A program made the position numbers and the translations under genes. The notes under the pieces are model-generated. The model was not told the origin of the DNA. It searched no databases and was given only the letters and a program-made list of their open reading frames with translations. From positions 372,001-436,000 of the forward strand of contig CAVPHW010000003.1 in the NCBI GenBank assembly GCA_963704835.1: DNA of 64,000 nucleotides. Direction: 5' to 3'. Source of the DNA: GCA-2746605 sp963704835. Its GTDB lineage: Bacteria; Bacteroidota; Ignavibacteria; Ignavibacteriales; Melioribacteraceae. Every line of letters starts with the position of its first letter. Within the stretch, counting starts at the first letter, position 1. Positions 46,739 through 56,812 of this stretch are shown here, one piece after another.

Positions 46739-47599
46739 ATGGATATAAACGATAAAATTGTCGATTTAGGCGAGCGAGGCAAGTTTAACAAAAATAATAA
46801 ATTGAATAATTTAACAGGCAAAGAATGGATTAAGTTTTCCAAATCCTGGTTTATCCATAAACCGAAAAGGAGAAAAGAAAATGAAATTTTACATCCTGCA
46901 AAATTTCCAGAAAGTTTAGTTGAAGAGTTTATACCATTTTTTACTAAAGAAAATGATCTCGTTTTAGATCCATTTCTTGGTACTGGAAGTAGTTTAATTG
47001 CTGCTGGCAATTTAAAAAGGGATGCTATTGGAATTGAACTTAATAGCAAATATTTTAAAATAGCAAATTCCAGAATAGCTGAAAAAAAATACTCAAATGA
47101 AATTAAAGCTATTAAAGGAAACTCGTTAAATCTTAAAGAAATATTCAAGAAAAGTGGCTTTAAGCGGCAAATAGATTATACAATTACTTCACCACCTTAT
47201 TGGAACCAATTAGAAAGAAACTCCTTAAGACAAAAGAAAAGAAACAATGATGGGCTTGATACTCAATATTCTAAAGCTAAGGATGATATTGGCAATATTA
47301 GCGAATACGAAAAGTTTTTAGAAGTACAAGCAGAAATATTTGATCAGGTTTTTGATTTAACCAAGGATAAAGGATATCTCACAGTTATAACAAATAATAT
47401 TTATTTTAAGAGCCAAGTTTTTCCTCTGGCATTTGACACAGCTACTTCTCTTACAAAACGAGGGGAAAAAAGTTGGACTTTAAAAGATGAAAAAATATGG
47501 CTTCAAGATGATAAACCACTTATAGCTCTTGGTGTGAATAGTGCTTGGGTTGGGAACAGGCATCACCAATATTGTCTGATTTTTAGAAAGGAATTGTAG
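46739..47599 (+). CDS. Orphan DNA methyltransferase (N4-cytosine/N6-adenine type)
   Basis: A 286-residue methyltransferase. The SAM-binding motif is LDPFLGTGSSLIAA (about 76-89), preceded by the motif X-like LHPAKFPESLVEEFI. The catalytic TSPPYW is at 150-155, of the SPPY form common in N4-cytosine enzymes. The X-I segment precedes motif IV, the reverse of the beta-class order, so this is a permuted arrangement. No restriction endonuclease gene is next to it: it starts 4 bases after an exported-protein gene and ends one base before xseA. That points to a resident methyltransferase with a regulatory or protective role rather than a restriction system. Specificity cannot be read from the sequence. 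Confidence 0.85.
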   Translation: MDINDKIVDLGERGKFNKNNKLNNLTGKEWIKFSKSWFIHKPKRRKENEILHPAKFPESLVEEFIPFFTKENDLVLDPFLGTGSSLIAAGNLKRDAIGIELNSKYFKIANSRIAEKKYSNEIKAIKGNSLNLKEIFKKSGFKRQIDYTITSPPYWNQLERNSLRQKKRNNDGLDTQYSKAKDDIGNISEYEKFLEVQAEIFDQVFDLTKDKGYLTVITNNIYFKSQVFPLAFDTATSLTKRGEKSWTLKDEKIWLQDDKPLIALGVNSAWVGNRHHQYCLIFRKEL

Positions 47600-47600
47600 T

Positions 47601-48773
47601 TTGGAAAATGCCATTACTGTAACTGAACTTACCAACAAAATCAAAAAGGTTGTTGAGGAGCATTTCGACCAAGTAAAAATTATTGGAGAAATTTCAAATT
47701 TTAAACCTCATGTTTCTGGGCACTGGTATTTTACCTTAAAAGATAAAAATGCTCAGATTAGTTGTACAATGTGGAAGGGGATAAACAGTTATGTTTTTTT
47801 TACTCCCCAAGATGGAATGAAGGTTATTTTAACCGGGAAGGTAACAGTTTATCCACCAAGAGGAAATTATCAGTTAGATGTAAGATCGATGAAACCCGCA
47901 GGTGAGGGAGAGTTACAAAAAGCTTTTGAACAGTTAAAAAGAAGGTTGTTTGAAGAAGGTATTTTTGACGAATCCTTAAAAAAAGAAATACCTGTCTATC
48001 CCAAAATAATTGGAATTGTTACAGGAAGTGATACAGCCGCTTTTAAAGATATGTTAAGTGTTGCCTCTCGTAGATATCCTATAGCCAAAATAATTATTGC
48101 TCCAGCAAGAGTCCAAGGTGATGGTGCTGCCGAAACAATTGTAGATAGTATTGAACAATTAAATAAAAATAAGAGTATTGATGTCATTATTGTTGCCAGA
48201 GGTGGTGGATCTCTTGAAGACCTTTGGGCATTTAATGAAGAAATTGTTGCTCGTGCAATTTTTAATTCAAAAATTCCAATTATTACCGGTATTGGTCACG
48301 AAATTGATTTTACAATAGCCGATTTTGTTTCTGATTTAAGGGCACCAACACCATCTGCTGCTATGGAAATAGCAACACCAAACAAAGAAGATATATTAGC
48401 CTTTATCAGAAATTTCTCTTTAGATAGCACTGATAATCTATATAACAAAATTGCCACTCTTAAAACAAAAGTGGATACTCAATTTAGTTCTTATGGTTTT
48501 AGAAATCTCACAAGTTTGATTAATTCTAAGAAACAAACAATTGACAATTATTTATTCAAAATTCAAATAGTTATTAGTAACTTTTTAAAGTTGAATAAAA
48601 TGAATTTGTCTGGACTTACGAAAGTTCTTGATGGAAACAATATTGAAAATATTTTAAGAAAAGGATTTGTGCTTGTAAATCAAAAATCTTTAATTGTTAA
48701 GAGGAAAAAGTCTCTTAATCTAAATGAGAAAATTGAATTAAAATTTTATGATGGAAAGGTAAATATTAAATAA
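47601..48773 (+). CDS. xseA: Exodeoxyribonuclease VII large subunit
   Basis: A 390-residue subunit that degrades single-stranded DNA with XseB. It has the OB-fold start (VKIIGEISNFKPHVSGHWYFTLKDKNAQISCTMWKG) and the catalytic-domain pattern GIVTGSDTAAFKDMLS, ARGGGSLEDLWAFNEE and GIGHEIDFTIADFVSDLRAPTPSAA. It is about 60 residues shorter than the E. coli protein, the loss being in the C-terminal coiled region. TTG start at 47601. The stop overlaps the xseB start by one base (TAATG). Confidence 0.95.
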   Translation: MENAITVTELTNKIKKVVEEHFDQVKIIGEISNFKPHVSGHWYFTLKDKNAQISCTMWKGINSYVFFTPQDGMKVILTGKVTVYPPRGNYQLDVRSMKPAGEGELQKAFEQLKRRLFEEGIFDESLKKEIPVYPKIIGIVTGSDTAAFKDMLSVASRRYPIAKIIIAPARVQGDGAAETIVDSIEQLNKNKSIDVIIVARGGGSLEDLWAFNEEIVARAIFNSKIPIITGIGHEIDFTIADFVSDLRAPTPSAAMEIATPNKEDILAFIRNFSLDSTDNLYNKIATLKTKVDTQFSSYGFRNLTSLINSKKQTIDNYLFKIQIVISNFLKLNKMNLSGLTKVLDGNNIENILRKGFVLVNQKSLIVKRKKSLNLNEKIELKFYDGKVNIK

Positions 48774-48982
48774 TGAGTAAAAAAAATAAAAATTTTGAAG
48801 AGTCTCTTTTAAGATTGCAAGAAATTTCTGATCTGTTAGAAGGCGAAGATATTTCTTTAGAAGAATCTATAAGTGTCTATGAAGAAGGAATGAAATTATC
48901 GAAACAATGCTATCATCTTTTAGAAAAGGCTGAACTAAAAGTCCAAGAACTGAACAAAGAATTGCAAAACGATTTAAAATAA
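48773..48982 (+). CDS. xseB: Exodeoxyribonuclease VII small subunit
   Basis: A 69-residue helical partner of XseA: NFEESLLRLQEISDLLEGEDISLEESISVYEEGMKL is the family signature. It starts inside the xseA stop (overlap of one base), so translation is coupled. dxs follows 21 bases later, and this xse-dxs order is common in bacteria. Confidence 0.93.
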   Translation: MSKKNKNFEESLLRLQEISDLLEGEDISLEESISVYEEGMKLSKQCYHLLEKAELKVQELNKELQNDLK

Positions 48983-49003
48983 ATTTATAAAGAGAGAAAT
49001 TAA

Positions 49004-50905
49004 GTGGTTGATCAATCAAAGTACAAATTATTATTTAATGTAAATTCACCCAAAGATATAAGAAATTTTGAATCCGATGATCTAAAAATTTTATGTGAAG
49101 AAATCAGAAACTATATGATAGATGTGGTTTCAGAGATTGGAGGACATTTTGGCGGTGGCTTAGGTGCTGTGGAGCTGACGGTTGCATTGCATAAAGTTTT
49201 TAACACACCGGTAGACAAAATTGTTTGGGATACTGGTCATCAAGCATATCCTCATAAAATTATTACTGGTAGAAGAGACAGCTTAAAAACCATTAGACAA
49301 CTTAATGGAATTAGTGGTTTTCTCAAAAGGACAGAAAGCGAATATGACGAATTTGGAGCGGGTCATGCTTCAACCTCAATTTCTGCTGCATTAGGAATTA
49401 CTGCCGCAAATAAAATTAATGGCGAACCAGATAAAAAAGTTATTGCAATTATTGGTGATGGTGCAATGACTGGTGGAATGGCTTATGAGGCAATGAACAA
49501 TACTGGTTTTCAAAAACAAAATCTAATTGTTGTTCTTAATGATAATAACATGTCAATTGCTCCTAACGTTTGGCAGATATCAAACTATTTTAATGAAATT
49601 ATATCGCATCCAGAATACAATAAATTCAAAGGAGCAATCTGGGATTTAACCGGTAAACTAGATCAATTTGGAGATAGACTTAGGACAGTTGCTGGTCGAG
49701 TAGAATCTGGCTTGAAAGCAATTGTAACACCTGGAATGTTATTTGAAGCTTTAGGGTTTAGATATTTTGGACCAATAAATGGCCATAATATTACTAAACT
49801 TGTAAAACTATTTACTCACGTAAAAGAATTAACGGGTCCAATCTTAGTACATGTAATAAGTGAGAAAGGAAAAGGATATAAACCAGCTGAAGGCAGCAAA
49901 TCTGAATTTCATGGAGTTACACCTTTTGATAAAATGACTGGTGAAATGCAGAAAAAAACTGGCGGACTTCCATCATATACTTCGATATTTGGTAAAACTT
50001 TGGTTGAAATTATGAGGGAAAATAAACAGGTTGTAGGAATTACTGCTGCCATGCCCGATGGAACCGGCTTATCCTATGTTGAGAAGGAATTCCCAACTAG
50101 ATATTTTGATGTTGGTATTGCAGAAGAACACGGAGTTACTTTTGCTGCCGGTTTATCTACTCAAGGAATTATTCCCGTTGTAGCAATTTACTCAACATTC
50201 TTGCAGAGAGGAATAGACCAGATCATACATGATGTGGCTTTGCAAAAATTGCATGTTGTCTTTATTCTTGATCGTGCTGGGCTTGTTGGTGCAGATGGCC
50301 CAACACATCACGGTACTTTTGATATTTCTTACTTGCGTTATATTCCAGGTATTGTAATTATGGCACCAAAAGATGAAGACGAATTAAGGAATATGTTATT
50401 TACAGCTATTGAATATAAGAAAGGACCAATTGTTTTAAGATATCCACGTGGTTCGGCACTGGGAGTAAAAACCTCAGAAAATCTTGTTGAACTTCCGATC
50501 GGAAAATCAGAACTATTAGTTGAAGGTGAAGATGTTGCCTTACTTGCAATAGGTTCAATGGTAGATTATTCTCTTAAAGCAATGGAAAAGCTGAAAAATG
50601 ATAACATAAATGTTTCCGTCTTTAATATGAGGTTTGTAAAACCACTTGATACTGAAATGTTAGATAGTATAGCCGCAAAATACAATAAAATTGTTACTCT
50701 AGAAGAAAACTCAATTATAGGTGGTTTTGGAAGTGGAGTTTTAGAATATTTTAATTCAAAGAACTACAAAAACGATATTAAAATAATTGGATTACCAGAT
50801 AAATTTATAGATCATGGTACACAAGCGGAACTGCATAAAATTTTAGAGATTGATCCAAACGGTATTGAAAAGAGAGTAAAACAATTTATTGGTTCAAAAA
50901 AATAA
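49004..50905 (+). CDS. dxs: 1-Deoxy-D-xylulose-5-phosphate synthase
   Basis: A 633-residue thiamine-diphosphate enzyme that joins pyruvate and glyceraldehyde 3-phosphate, the first step of the MEP isoprenoid pathway. TPP/Mg motif: GDGAMTGGMAYEAMNN with NDNNMSIAPN. DTGHQAYPHKI and the second-domain DVGIAEEHGVTFAAG and RAGLVGADGPTHHG are typical. Full length. GTG start at 49004. Confidence 0.96.
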   Translation: MVDQSKYKLLFNVNSPKDIRNFESDDLKILCEEIRNYMIDVVSEIGGHFGGGLGAVELTVALHKVFNTPVDKIVWDTGHQAYPHKIITGRRDSLKTIRQLNGISGFLKRTESEYDEFGAGHASTSISAALGITAANKINGEPDKKVIAIIGDGAMTGGMAYEAMNNTGFQKQNLIVVLNDNNMSIAPNVWQISNYFNEIISHPEYNKFKGAIWDLTGKLDQFGDRLRTVAGRVESGLKAIVTPGMLFEALGFRYFGPINGHNITKLVKLFTHVKELTGPILVHVISEKGKGYKPAEGSKSEFHGVTPFDKMTGEMQKKTGGLPSYTSIFGKTLVEIMRENKQVVGITAAMPDGTGLSYVEKEFPTRYFDVGIAEEHGVTFAAGLSTQGIIPVVAIYSTFLQRGIDQIIHDVALQKLHVVFILDRAGLVGADGPTHHGTFDISYLRYIPGIVIMAPKDEDELRNMLFTAIEYKKGPIVLRYPRGSALGVKTSENLVELPIGKSELLVEGEDVALLAIGSMVDYSLKAMEKLKNDNINVSVFNMRFVKPLDTEMLDSIAAKYNKIVTLEENSIIGGFGSGVLEYFNSKNYKNDIKIIGLPDKFIDHGTQAELHKILEIDPNGIEKRVKQFIGSKK

Positions 50906-50920
50906 TTAAGAGGTAACCGA

Positions 50921-51925
50921 TTGAGTGATAAAACTAAAATTGCAGTAATTGGATTAGGAGGAGTTGCACAACTCGTTCACTTACCAATATTATCTAAATT
51001 AAATTCTGTTGAGATAGTAGCTGTTGCTGATGTCAATAAAACCAGAATGAATACAGTTGCTGAAAAATTCAATATACCAAATAGGTTCTCTGATTTAACT
51101 AAAATGTTAGAATCAGTTGAAATTGATGCGGTTATTATTTCTACCCCAACAAATACGCACAAAGATATTGCTGTTGAATGTTTAAACAATAAAAAACATG
51201 TTCTGATAGAGAAACCGATTGCACTAAATTTTCTTGAAACTCAAGAAATTGATAATGCTGCAAAACGTAACAAGTGCAATGCCATGGTTGGAATGAATTT
51301 TAGATTCCGTCCAGATACAATGTTGTTAAAGAGTTTAATCAATGGTGGCGAACTAGGCGAATTGTTTTATATAAAATGTGGCTGGACAAGAAAGCAAAGC
51401 AGTGAGCAGAAGTGGTTTAACACTAAAAACCTTGCTGGCGGGGGAGTTTTACTTGATCTTGGAATAGTTTTACTTGATACTGCATTATGGTTGCTCGATT
51501 ATCCAAAAGTTAAAACTGCATCAGCTCAAAATTATTCTCACAATCTTCAAAATATGGAAGATTCATCTGTAGGTTTTATACGATTTAATAACTCGGCTGT
51601 GTTAAGTTACGAAGTTAGTTGGTCAATACATGAAGATACTGATACATTTAAATTAGCAGCTTATGGAAAAGAAGGAACCGGGCATCTCAATCCTTTACGA
51701 GCTTATAAAAAAATTGCATCAAATAAAGTTGAATATACAGTTAATTCAGGATTACAATCAAAAAATTTATTCAAAAAATCTTATGAAAATGAATTGAAGC
51801 ATTTTATTGGCACAGTAAGAGATTCTATCCCAATTATTTCATCTAGTGCAGAAGCACTTCCAAGAATGAAGCTTATCGAAGGATTATACGAATCGGCAAA
51901 GAATAAAACAGAAGTTAACTTTTAA
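50921..51925 (+). CDS. Gfo/Idh/MocA family oxidoreductase
   Basis: A 334-residue NAD(P)-dependent oxidoreductase. The Rossmann start is KIAVIGLGGVAQLVHLP, followed by the family motif EKPIALN (about residues 97-103) and the GGGVLLDLGIVLLDTALWLL helix of the C-terminal domain. Substrates in the family are mostly sugars or sugar derivatives and cannot be told here. TTG start after GAGG. It lies between dxs (15 bases) and the response-regulator gene (6 bases), so it may be in one long transcript with both. Confidence 0.88.
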   Translation: MSDKTKIAVIGLGGVAQLVHLPILSKLNSVEIVAVADVNKTRMNTVAEKFNIPNRFSDLTKMLESVEIDAVIISTPTNTHKDIAVECLNNKKHVLIEKPIALNFLETQEIDNAAKRNKCNAMVGMNFRFRPDTMLLKSLINGGELGELFYIKCGWTRKQSSEQKWFNTKNLAGGGVLLDLGIVLLDTALWLLDYPKVKTASAQNYSHNLQNMEDSSVGFIRFNNSAVLSYEVSWSIHEDTDTFKLAAYGKEGTGHLNPLRAYKKIASNKVEYTVNSGLQSKNLFKKSYENELKHFIGTVRDSIPIISSSAEALPRMKLIEGLYESAKNKTEVNF

Positions 51926-51931
51926 GAATTT

Positions 51932-52615
51932 ATGCAAAAAATATTACTTGTTGATGATGAGAAAGATATTGTAGAGTTTCTGCAATATAATCTTGAAGCT
52001 GAAGGGTTTGAAGTAATCTCTGCAAATGATGGGTTAACAGCTATAACTAAAATGAATGAGAATCCTGATCTTGTGGTTCTTGATGTAACAATGCCAAAAA
52101 TGAATGGTTATGAGGTTTGTAAAAGTATTCGTATGAATGAAGCATACAATGACATTCCAATTATTTTTCTTACGGCTAAAACTAGTGAATTTGATGAATT
52201 AAAGGGATTTGATCTTGGTGCGGATGATTATATTAAAAAACCTATTTCACCCAAAATGTTGGTCGCTAGAATTAAAGCAAAGTTAAAAGGATCCTCTTCT
52301 AGTGAGGAGACAATTAATTCTTCAACTATTTCAGTCGGACCTCTCGAAATAAATAGAGAAAAATTCGAAGTCAAATTAAGAGGATCTTCAATAGTTTTTC
52401 CAAAAAAAGAATTTGCAATTCTTTTCTTTCTCGCCAGCAAACCTGGAATGGTTTTCCCTCGTGATGTAATTCTAGACAAGGTGTGGGGCGAAGAAGTGTT
52501 TGTTATAGAAAGAACTGTTGATGTGCATGTAAGAAAGATTAGAGAAAAACTAGGTAGTGATGCAAATTTGATAGAAACAATCACAGGTGTTGGATATCGT
52601 TTTAGAGAATTTTAA
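51932..52615 (+). CDS. phoB: PhoB-like response regulator
   Basis: A 227-residue OmpR/PhoB-family regulator. The receiver domain (1-120) has the acidic pair in LLVDDEKD, phospho-acceptor D51 in VVLDVTMPKMNG, and the later T and K in FLTAKTS and DYIKKPISP. A winged helix follows (about 130-227), with ERTVDVHVRKIREKLG as recognition helix. The name PhoB rests on context: the histidine kinase follows in an overlapping frame, and 11-bp direct TTAACA repeats, the DNA-site form used by this subfamily, occur before the next gene and before pstS. Confidence 0.82.
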   Translation: MQKILLVDDEKDIVEFLQYNLEAEGFEVISANDGLTAITKMNENPDLVVLDVTMPKMNGYEVCKSIRMNEAYNDIPIIFLTAKTSEFDELKGFDLGADDYIKKPISPKMLVARIKAKLKGSSSSEETINSSTISVGPLEINREKFEVKLRGSSIVFPKKEFAILFFLASKPGMVFPRDVILDKVWGEEVFVIERTVDVHVRKIREKLGSDANLIETITGVGYRFREF

Positions 52616-53639
52616 TAAGCATATTTATAATTTTAAATCTTCGGTAATATTTGTTAAGGAGATTCTTTTTCTAAGTATTATTTTCGGACTACTTCTTGTC
52701 TTTCTTTTTGATATTTCCACTTCTAAATCACTGCTTATATTTTTTGTTATAGTTATTTTTGATTTGGTTGTACTCAATTCTCTTGGTTCTAAACGGAGAA
52801 AAGAAATTGAAGAAATTAAATCAGTAATTAAATCCATACGTAAGAACAGATTGTTAAATGAGAATGAAATTGTTTTAAGTAAATCCCTGAAAGATTTGGA
52901 AGGAAATATTAAAGCAATGTCGGCTAAAACTCAAAGAGATATTATAAAAACTGAAAAATTAGCCCAAGCGAGAAGTGATTTTTTAGGATATGTTTCTCAT
53001 GAACTAAGAACTCCAATTTTTACTATTCAAGGGTATTTAGAAACTTTACTTAATGGTGCAGTTGATAATCCAAAAGTGAATAAAGTATTTCTTCAAAAAG
53101 CTCTTAACCATTCGAACAACCTGAATGCACTTCTCAACGATTTAATAGAAATTTCTATGATTGAATCCGGATTAATGAGCTTAAGTTTTCGGTACTTTAA
53201 TCTTTTTAATTTTTTAAATGAGATTGTTACTGAAACAAAACAAGTTGGAATTCCCCAAAATATATCTATTCAACTTGAAGATTTTAATAAAGAGATAGAA
53301 GTTTACGGTGATAAAGATAAATTAAAACAAGTTATTACAAATCTTCTTAACAATGCTATTAAATATACCCAAGAAGGGAGTATTGACGTTATAGTTTCTG
53401 ACAAAAGTAAATCAGCCATAATAACTATAAAAGATACAGGAATTGGTATTCCCGAAAATGAGTTGGATAGAATTTTTGAAAGGTTCTATAGAACTGATAG
53501 GGAAAGAGAAAGTTCCATTCCAGGAACAGGACTTGGCTTAGCAATAGTTAAACATATCTTAGAAGCACATAATTCATCTGTTGAAGTTAAAAGCGAACTT
53601 AATATTGGTTCTGAGTTTTCATTTAAACTAAATAAATAA
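52587..53639 (+). CDS. phoR: PhoR-like sensor histidine kinase
   Basis: A 350-residue kinase. Two membrane helices (about 24-41 and 47-66) are joined by only a few residues, so there is no periplasmic sensor domain, as in PhoR proteins that read phosphate through the Pst transporter. A short linker follows, then the H-box with H138 in YVSHELRTP, N-box NLLNNAIKYT, G1 DTGIGIP and G2 GTGLGLAIVKH. No PAS domain is evident. The start used (TTG 52587) overlaps the regulator gene by 29 bases. An AAGGAG at 52657-52662 might serve a later non-ATG start, but this would remove part of the first helix. Confidence 0.84.
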   Translation: MLDIVLENFNKHIYNFKSSVIFVKEILFLSIIFGLLLVFLFDISTSKSLLIFFVIVIFDLVVLNSLGSKRRKEIEEIKSVIKSIRKNRLLNENEIVLSKSLKDLEGNIKAMSAKTQRDIIKTEKLAQARSDFLGYVSHELRTPIFTIQGYLETLLNGAVDNPKVNKVFLQKALNHSNNLNALLNDLIEISMIESGLMSLSFRYFNLFNFLNEIVTETKQVGIPQNISIQLEDFNKEIEVYGDKDKLKQVITNLLNNAIKYTQEGSIDVIVSDKSKSAIITIKDTGIGIPENELDRIFERFYRTDRERESSIPGTGLGLAIVKHILEAHNSSVEVKSELNIGSEFSFKLNK

Positions 53640-53678
53640 TAGGTTTCACTTCCCATCCCCAATCGACACTATTTTTCC

Positions 53679-53745
53679 TTAATACATCCTTAACATAATC
53701 TTAACATACCAATAACATTCAGTTAACATCCTAAACGTATTTTTG
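53679..53745 (+). promoter_or_regulatory. Pho-box promoter of the TonB receptor gene
   Basis: Five hexamers repeat with an exact 11-base period: TTAATA 53679, TTAACA 53690, TTAACA 53701, ATAACA 53712, TTAACA 53723. Nine bases after the last comes TATTTTTG (53738-53745), a perfect fit to the Bacteroidota TAnnTTTG -7 element. The coding start is 28 bases further. The direct-repeat form with 5-base gaps is that of PhoB/PhoP sites. The same layout recurs at 62304. Confidence 0.82.
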
Positions 53746-53773
53746 TGACAAATAAATTCTAACATGAGGGGTC

Positions 53774-56726
53774 ATGAAAACTATGAAAAATAAAAAATGG
53801 TATAAGTATACCAAAAAAATGAAATCTACAATTTTGACTTTAATAATTGTTCTTATATCATTTACAGATAGTAGTTCTTTTGCACAAGATGTAGGTAATG
53901 TTAGCGGTGTTGTAGTAGATAACGAATTTGGAGATGGTTTAATTGGTGCAAATGTTTTTATCCAAGGATCGACTAGGGGTGCTGCATCTGATATTCATGG
54001 AGCTTATTTAATTACAGATGTTCCTGTAGGCACATATACAGTTACTTTTTCTATGATTGGGTTTCAGAAACAAACAATTTCTGGCGTTGAGATTAAGTCC
54101 GGTGAAACTATAAAAATTGATGTTGTCTTAGGAACAGAAACATATGAAACTGATGAAGTTATTATTGCAGCAAAATCATTAACAAATACCGAAGCATCAT
54201 TATTAACAAAGCGTCAAAAATCAACATCGGTTAGTGATGCAATAAGTGCTGAAGAAATATCAAAATCCGGCAGTGGTGATGCAGCTTCTGCAATGAATAA
54301 AGTTACAGGTGCCTCAGTTGTTGGTGGAAAATATGTTTATATAAGAGGGCTTGGTGAAAGATACTCTTCTACAATGTTAAATGGTGCTGAACTTCCTAGT
54401 GCGGATCCAGATAAAAAATCGTTTCAACTCGATTTAATTCCTGGCAATATGCTGGATAATATAAATACAATTAAAACATTTACACCTGATAAACCGGGTT
54501 CTTTTACTGGTGGGTTAGTGGATGTAACACTTAAAAGTTATCCTGAAAAGTTATCTGTCAATTTTAATAGCTCAGTAGGCTATAATTCAATTGCAACAGG
54601 AAATAGCAAATTCATAATGGGTAATAGTGGTGGTAGCGATTACCTGGGATTTGATGATGGGACGAGAGAATTACCAAACACTTTAAATAATGGCAATATT
54701 GATATCCCGAGGACAAGCACAGTTAAAACACAAGAAGAAGCATTATACTTAGATGGAATTGCAAAATCATTTAATAATGTAATGGCACCTGTAAGTGCTA
54801 ATGCTAATGTTAATAGTTCATTTTCTCTTTCTGTTGGTAATTCAATGCCTTTAGATGAAAAAAATAATAATAGTATCGGGTATTTCGGAAGCTTTTCATG
54901 GGGCCAAAACTATTCAATGGTAGATAATGGTGAAATTGGGAGATACAAATTAGTTGGATCATTAAATGATGTTACTGGTTTAGAGGCTGAATTTAAAGGA
55001 AATGATACAAAAGGAAGTATGACAGTGGACTGGGGAGCAATTGCAAATGTTGCTTATAAAAACTCTTCAATTGGAGAACTAAAATTTTCGTACATGAGAA
55101 CCCAAAGTGCAAATTCTATAGGTCGTTATATGGTTGGAGTGCGAGATAGAGATAGGTCTACTGCCTCTTCAACAACAACTTTTGAAACAAGAACAATTTC
55201 ATGGACAGAGAGAGCATTAGATAATTATCAATTTGAAGGGGAACATGCTATATCAAGTTTAGGCGATCTTAAATTAGACTGGAAAGCTTCTTATGCAATA
55301 AATCAGCAAGATGAACCTGACCAAAGATATTTCTTCAATATTTTCAAAATAAATGATGATGGTTCAAAAACATATGCATTCGATGGCGCAAATTCACAGC
55401 CAATTTCGAGATATTTCAGAGATTTAGAAGAAACTAACTTTTCTACTCAATTAAATTTAAGTATGCCATTTGGTATTTGGGATAATCATCAAGCTAAATT
55501 AAAAACTGGAATATTTACTAGTAAAGTAGATAGAGCTTATAATCAATATAGATTTGATTATGAAACTAATAGAATCTCATATGGTGATTATAATGGAGAT
55601 ATTGGAGCACTATTTAGTGATGTAGGTATTATTGATTCTTTATCTAGCCCAGATAGACCGAGCAGATGGTTTGGATTAACACTAGATAATCAAGCTATTA
55701 AAGACTCAACAAACTACTTTAGAGGGGATTCAGAAATTTTTGCAAGTTATTTAATGGTTGATCTACCAATTACAAATAAACTGAGATTTATTGGTGGAGC
55801 TCGATTAGAAACAACTCTTAATGAATAGTAAAACTTTGGATTCAGATGATGCAATTGGAAAGTTAGATAATACAGATATTTTACCTTCTGTAAACTTAAT
55901 ATACTCATTAGATGAATCGATGAATTTGAGGTTTGCTTATACAAATACAATTGCAAGACCTACATTTAGAGAATTAGCACCATACTTAAGTTTTGAGTTT
56001 GTCGGTGATTTCCTCTATGTCGGAAATCCAAATCTTAAAAGAACACTAGTGAAAAATTACGACTTACGTTGGGAATGGTTTATGAATCCAGGTGAACTAA
56101 TGGCAGTTAGTGGATTCTATAAAGATTTTACTAATCCAATTGAAAGTTATATTGATCCAACTTTTAGTGATGATAATACACTTAGAAGCGTTAAAAATGT
56201 TGATAGGGCAGTTGTTTATGGGGTAGAATTGGAATTGAGAAAAAATCTTGGATTCATGTCTTCATACCTTGAAAATTTTAAGATTGGATCAAATTTATCT
56301 TTAGTTAATTCAGTAGTAGATGTACCTCAAGAAGAAATTGATGAAAAAATATTTAACGGTGATTCTAATCCTGAAAAAACTAGACCATTCATTGGTCAGT
56401 CTCCATACTTATTCAATGTTAATCTTACATATGATAATTATGAATCAAGTACATCTGCCGGAATATTTTATACGCTATTTGGTGATAGACTTTTTGTAAC
56501 CGGGCGCCATGCAACTCCTGATGTATATGAAAGGGGTTATGGTTCATTAGATCTAAAAGTTTCACAAGGAATCTTTAACAATTTTGAAATTTCTTTAGCC
56601 GGAAAAAATTTATTAAATCCCGAACAAATATTTAGTTATAGATTGGATAATGGAGTAGTTGATAAAGAATTCAATTATTCAGCCTATAATCAAGGAAGAA
56701 CATTTATCAATATCAATATCATATAA
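53774..56726 (+). pseudogene. TonB-dependent receptor, one frameshift
   Basis: An outer-membrane TonB-dependent receptor of about 980 residues in two frames. The first (53774-55828) holds a signal peptide, a carboxypeptidase-regulatory-like domain (about 40-115, GVVVDNEFGDGLIGANVFIQG), the plug (about 140-250, with YIRGLGERYSSTMLNGAELP) and two thirds of the barrel. It ends at LRFIGGARLETTLNE. The second frame (55821-56726) goes on with the barrel, including IARPTFRELAPYLSFEF, to the last strand. The shift equals one extra base near 55821-55828. The gene would import a phosphate-related ligand, judging from its Pho-box promoter. The strong GAGGGG site before the ATG is intact. Whether it is broken in life or by a sequencing error is open. 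Confidence 0.82.
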
Positions 56727-56812
56727 ACCTTAAAGGAGAATTCATGAAACTAAGAAACATTTTTATTTTATTATTGCTGCTATCGTCTATTTTAGTATTT
56801 GGACAAGCGGAA

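Noticed and set aside
46723..47148. 141-aa minus-strand reading frame opposite the methyltransferase
   Set aside because: It overlaps a gene with clear catalytic motifs and has no likeness to any family.
47601..48982. xseA, about 60 residues shorter than in E. coli, as a truncated gene
   Set aside because: All catalytic motifs are present and the stop overlaps the xseB start, as in intact operons; shorter forms are common.
53679..53733. Short direct repeats considered as CRISPR or replication iterons
   Set aside because: Repeats are only 6 bases with 5-base gaps, placed just before a promoter element, and recur before pstS: this fits a regulator site. No cas or rep genes.
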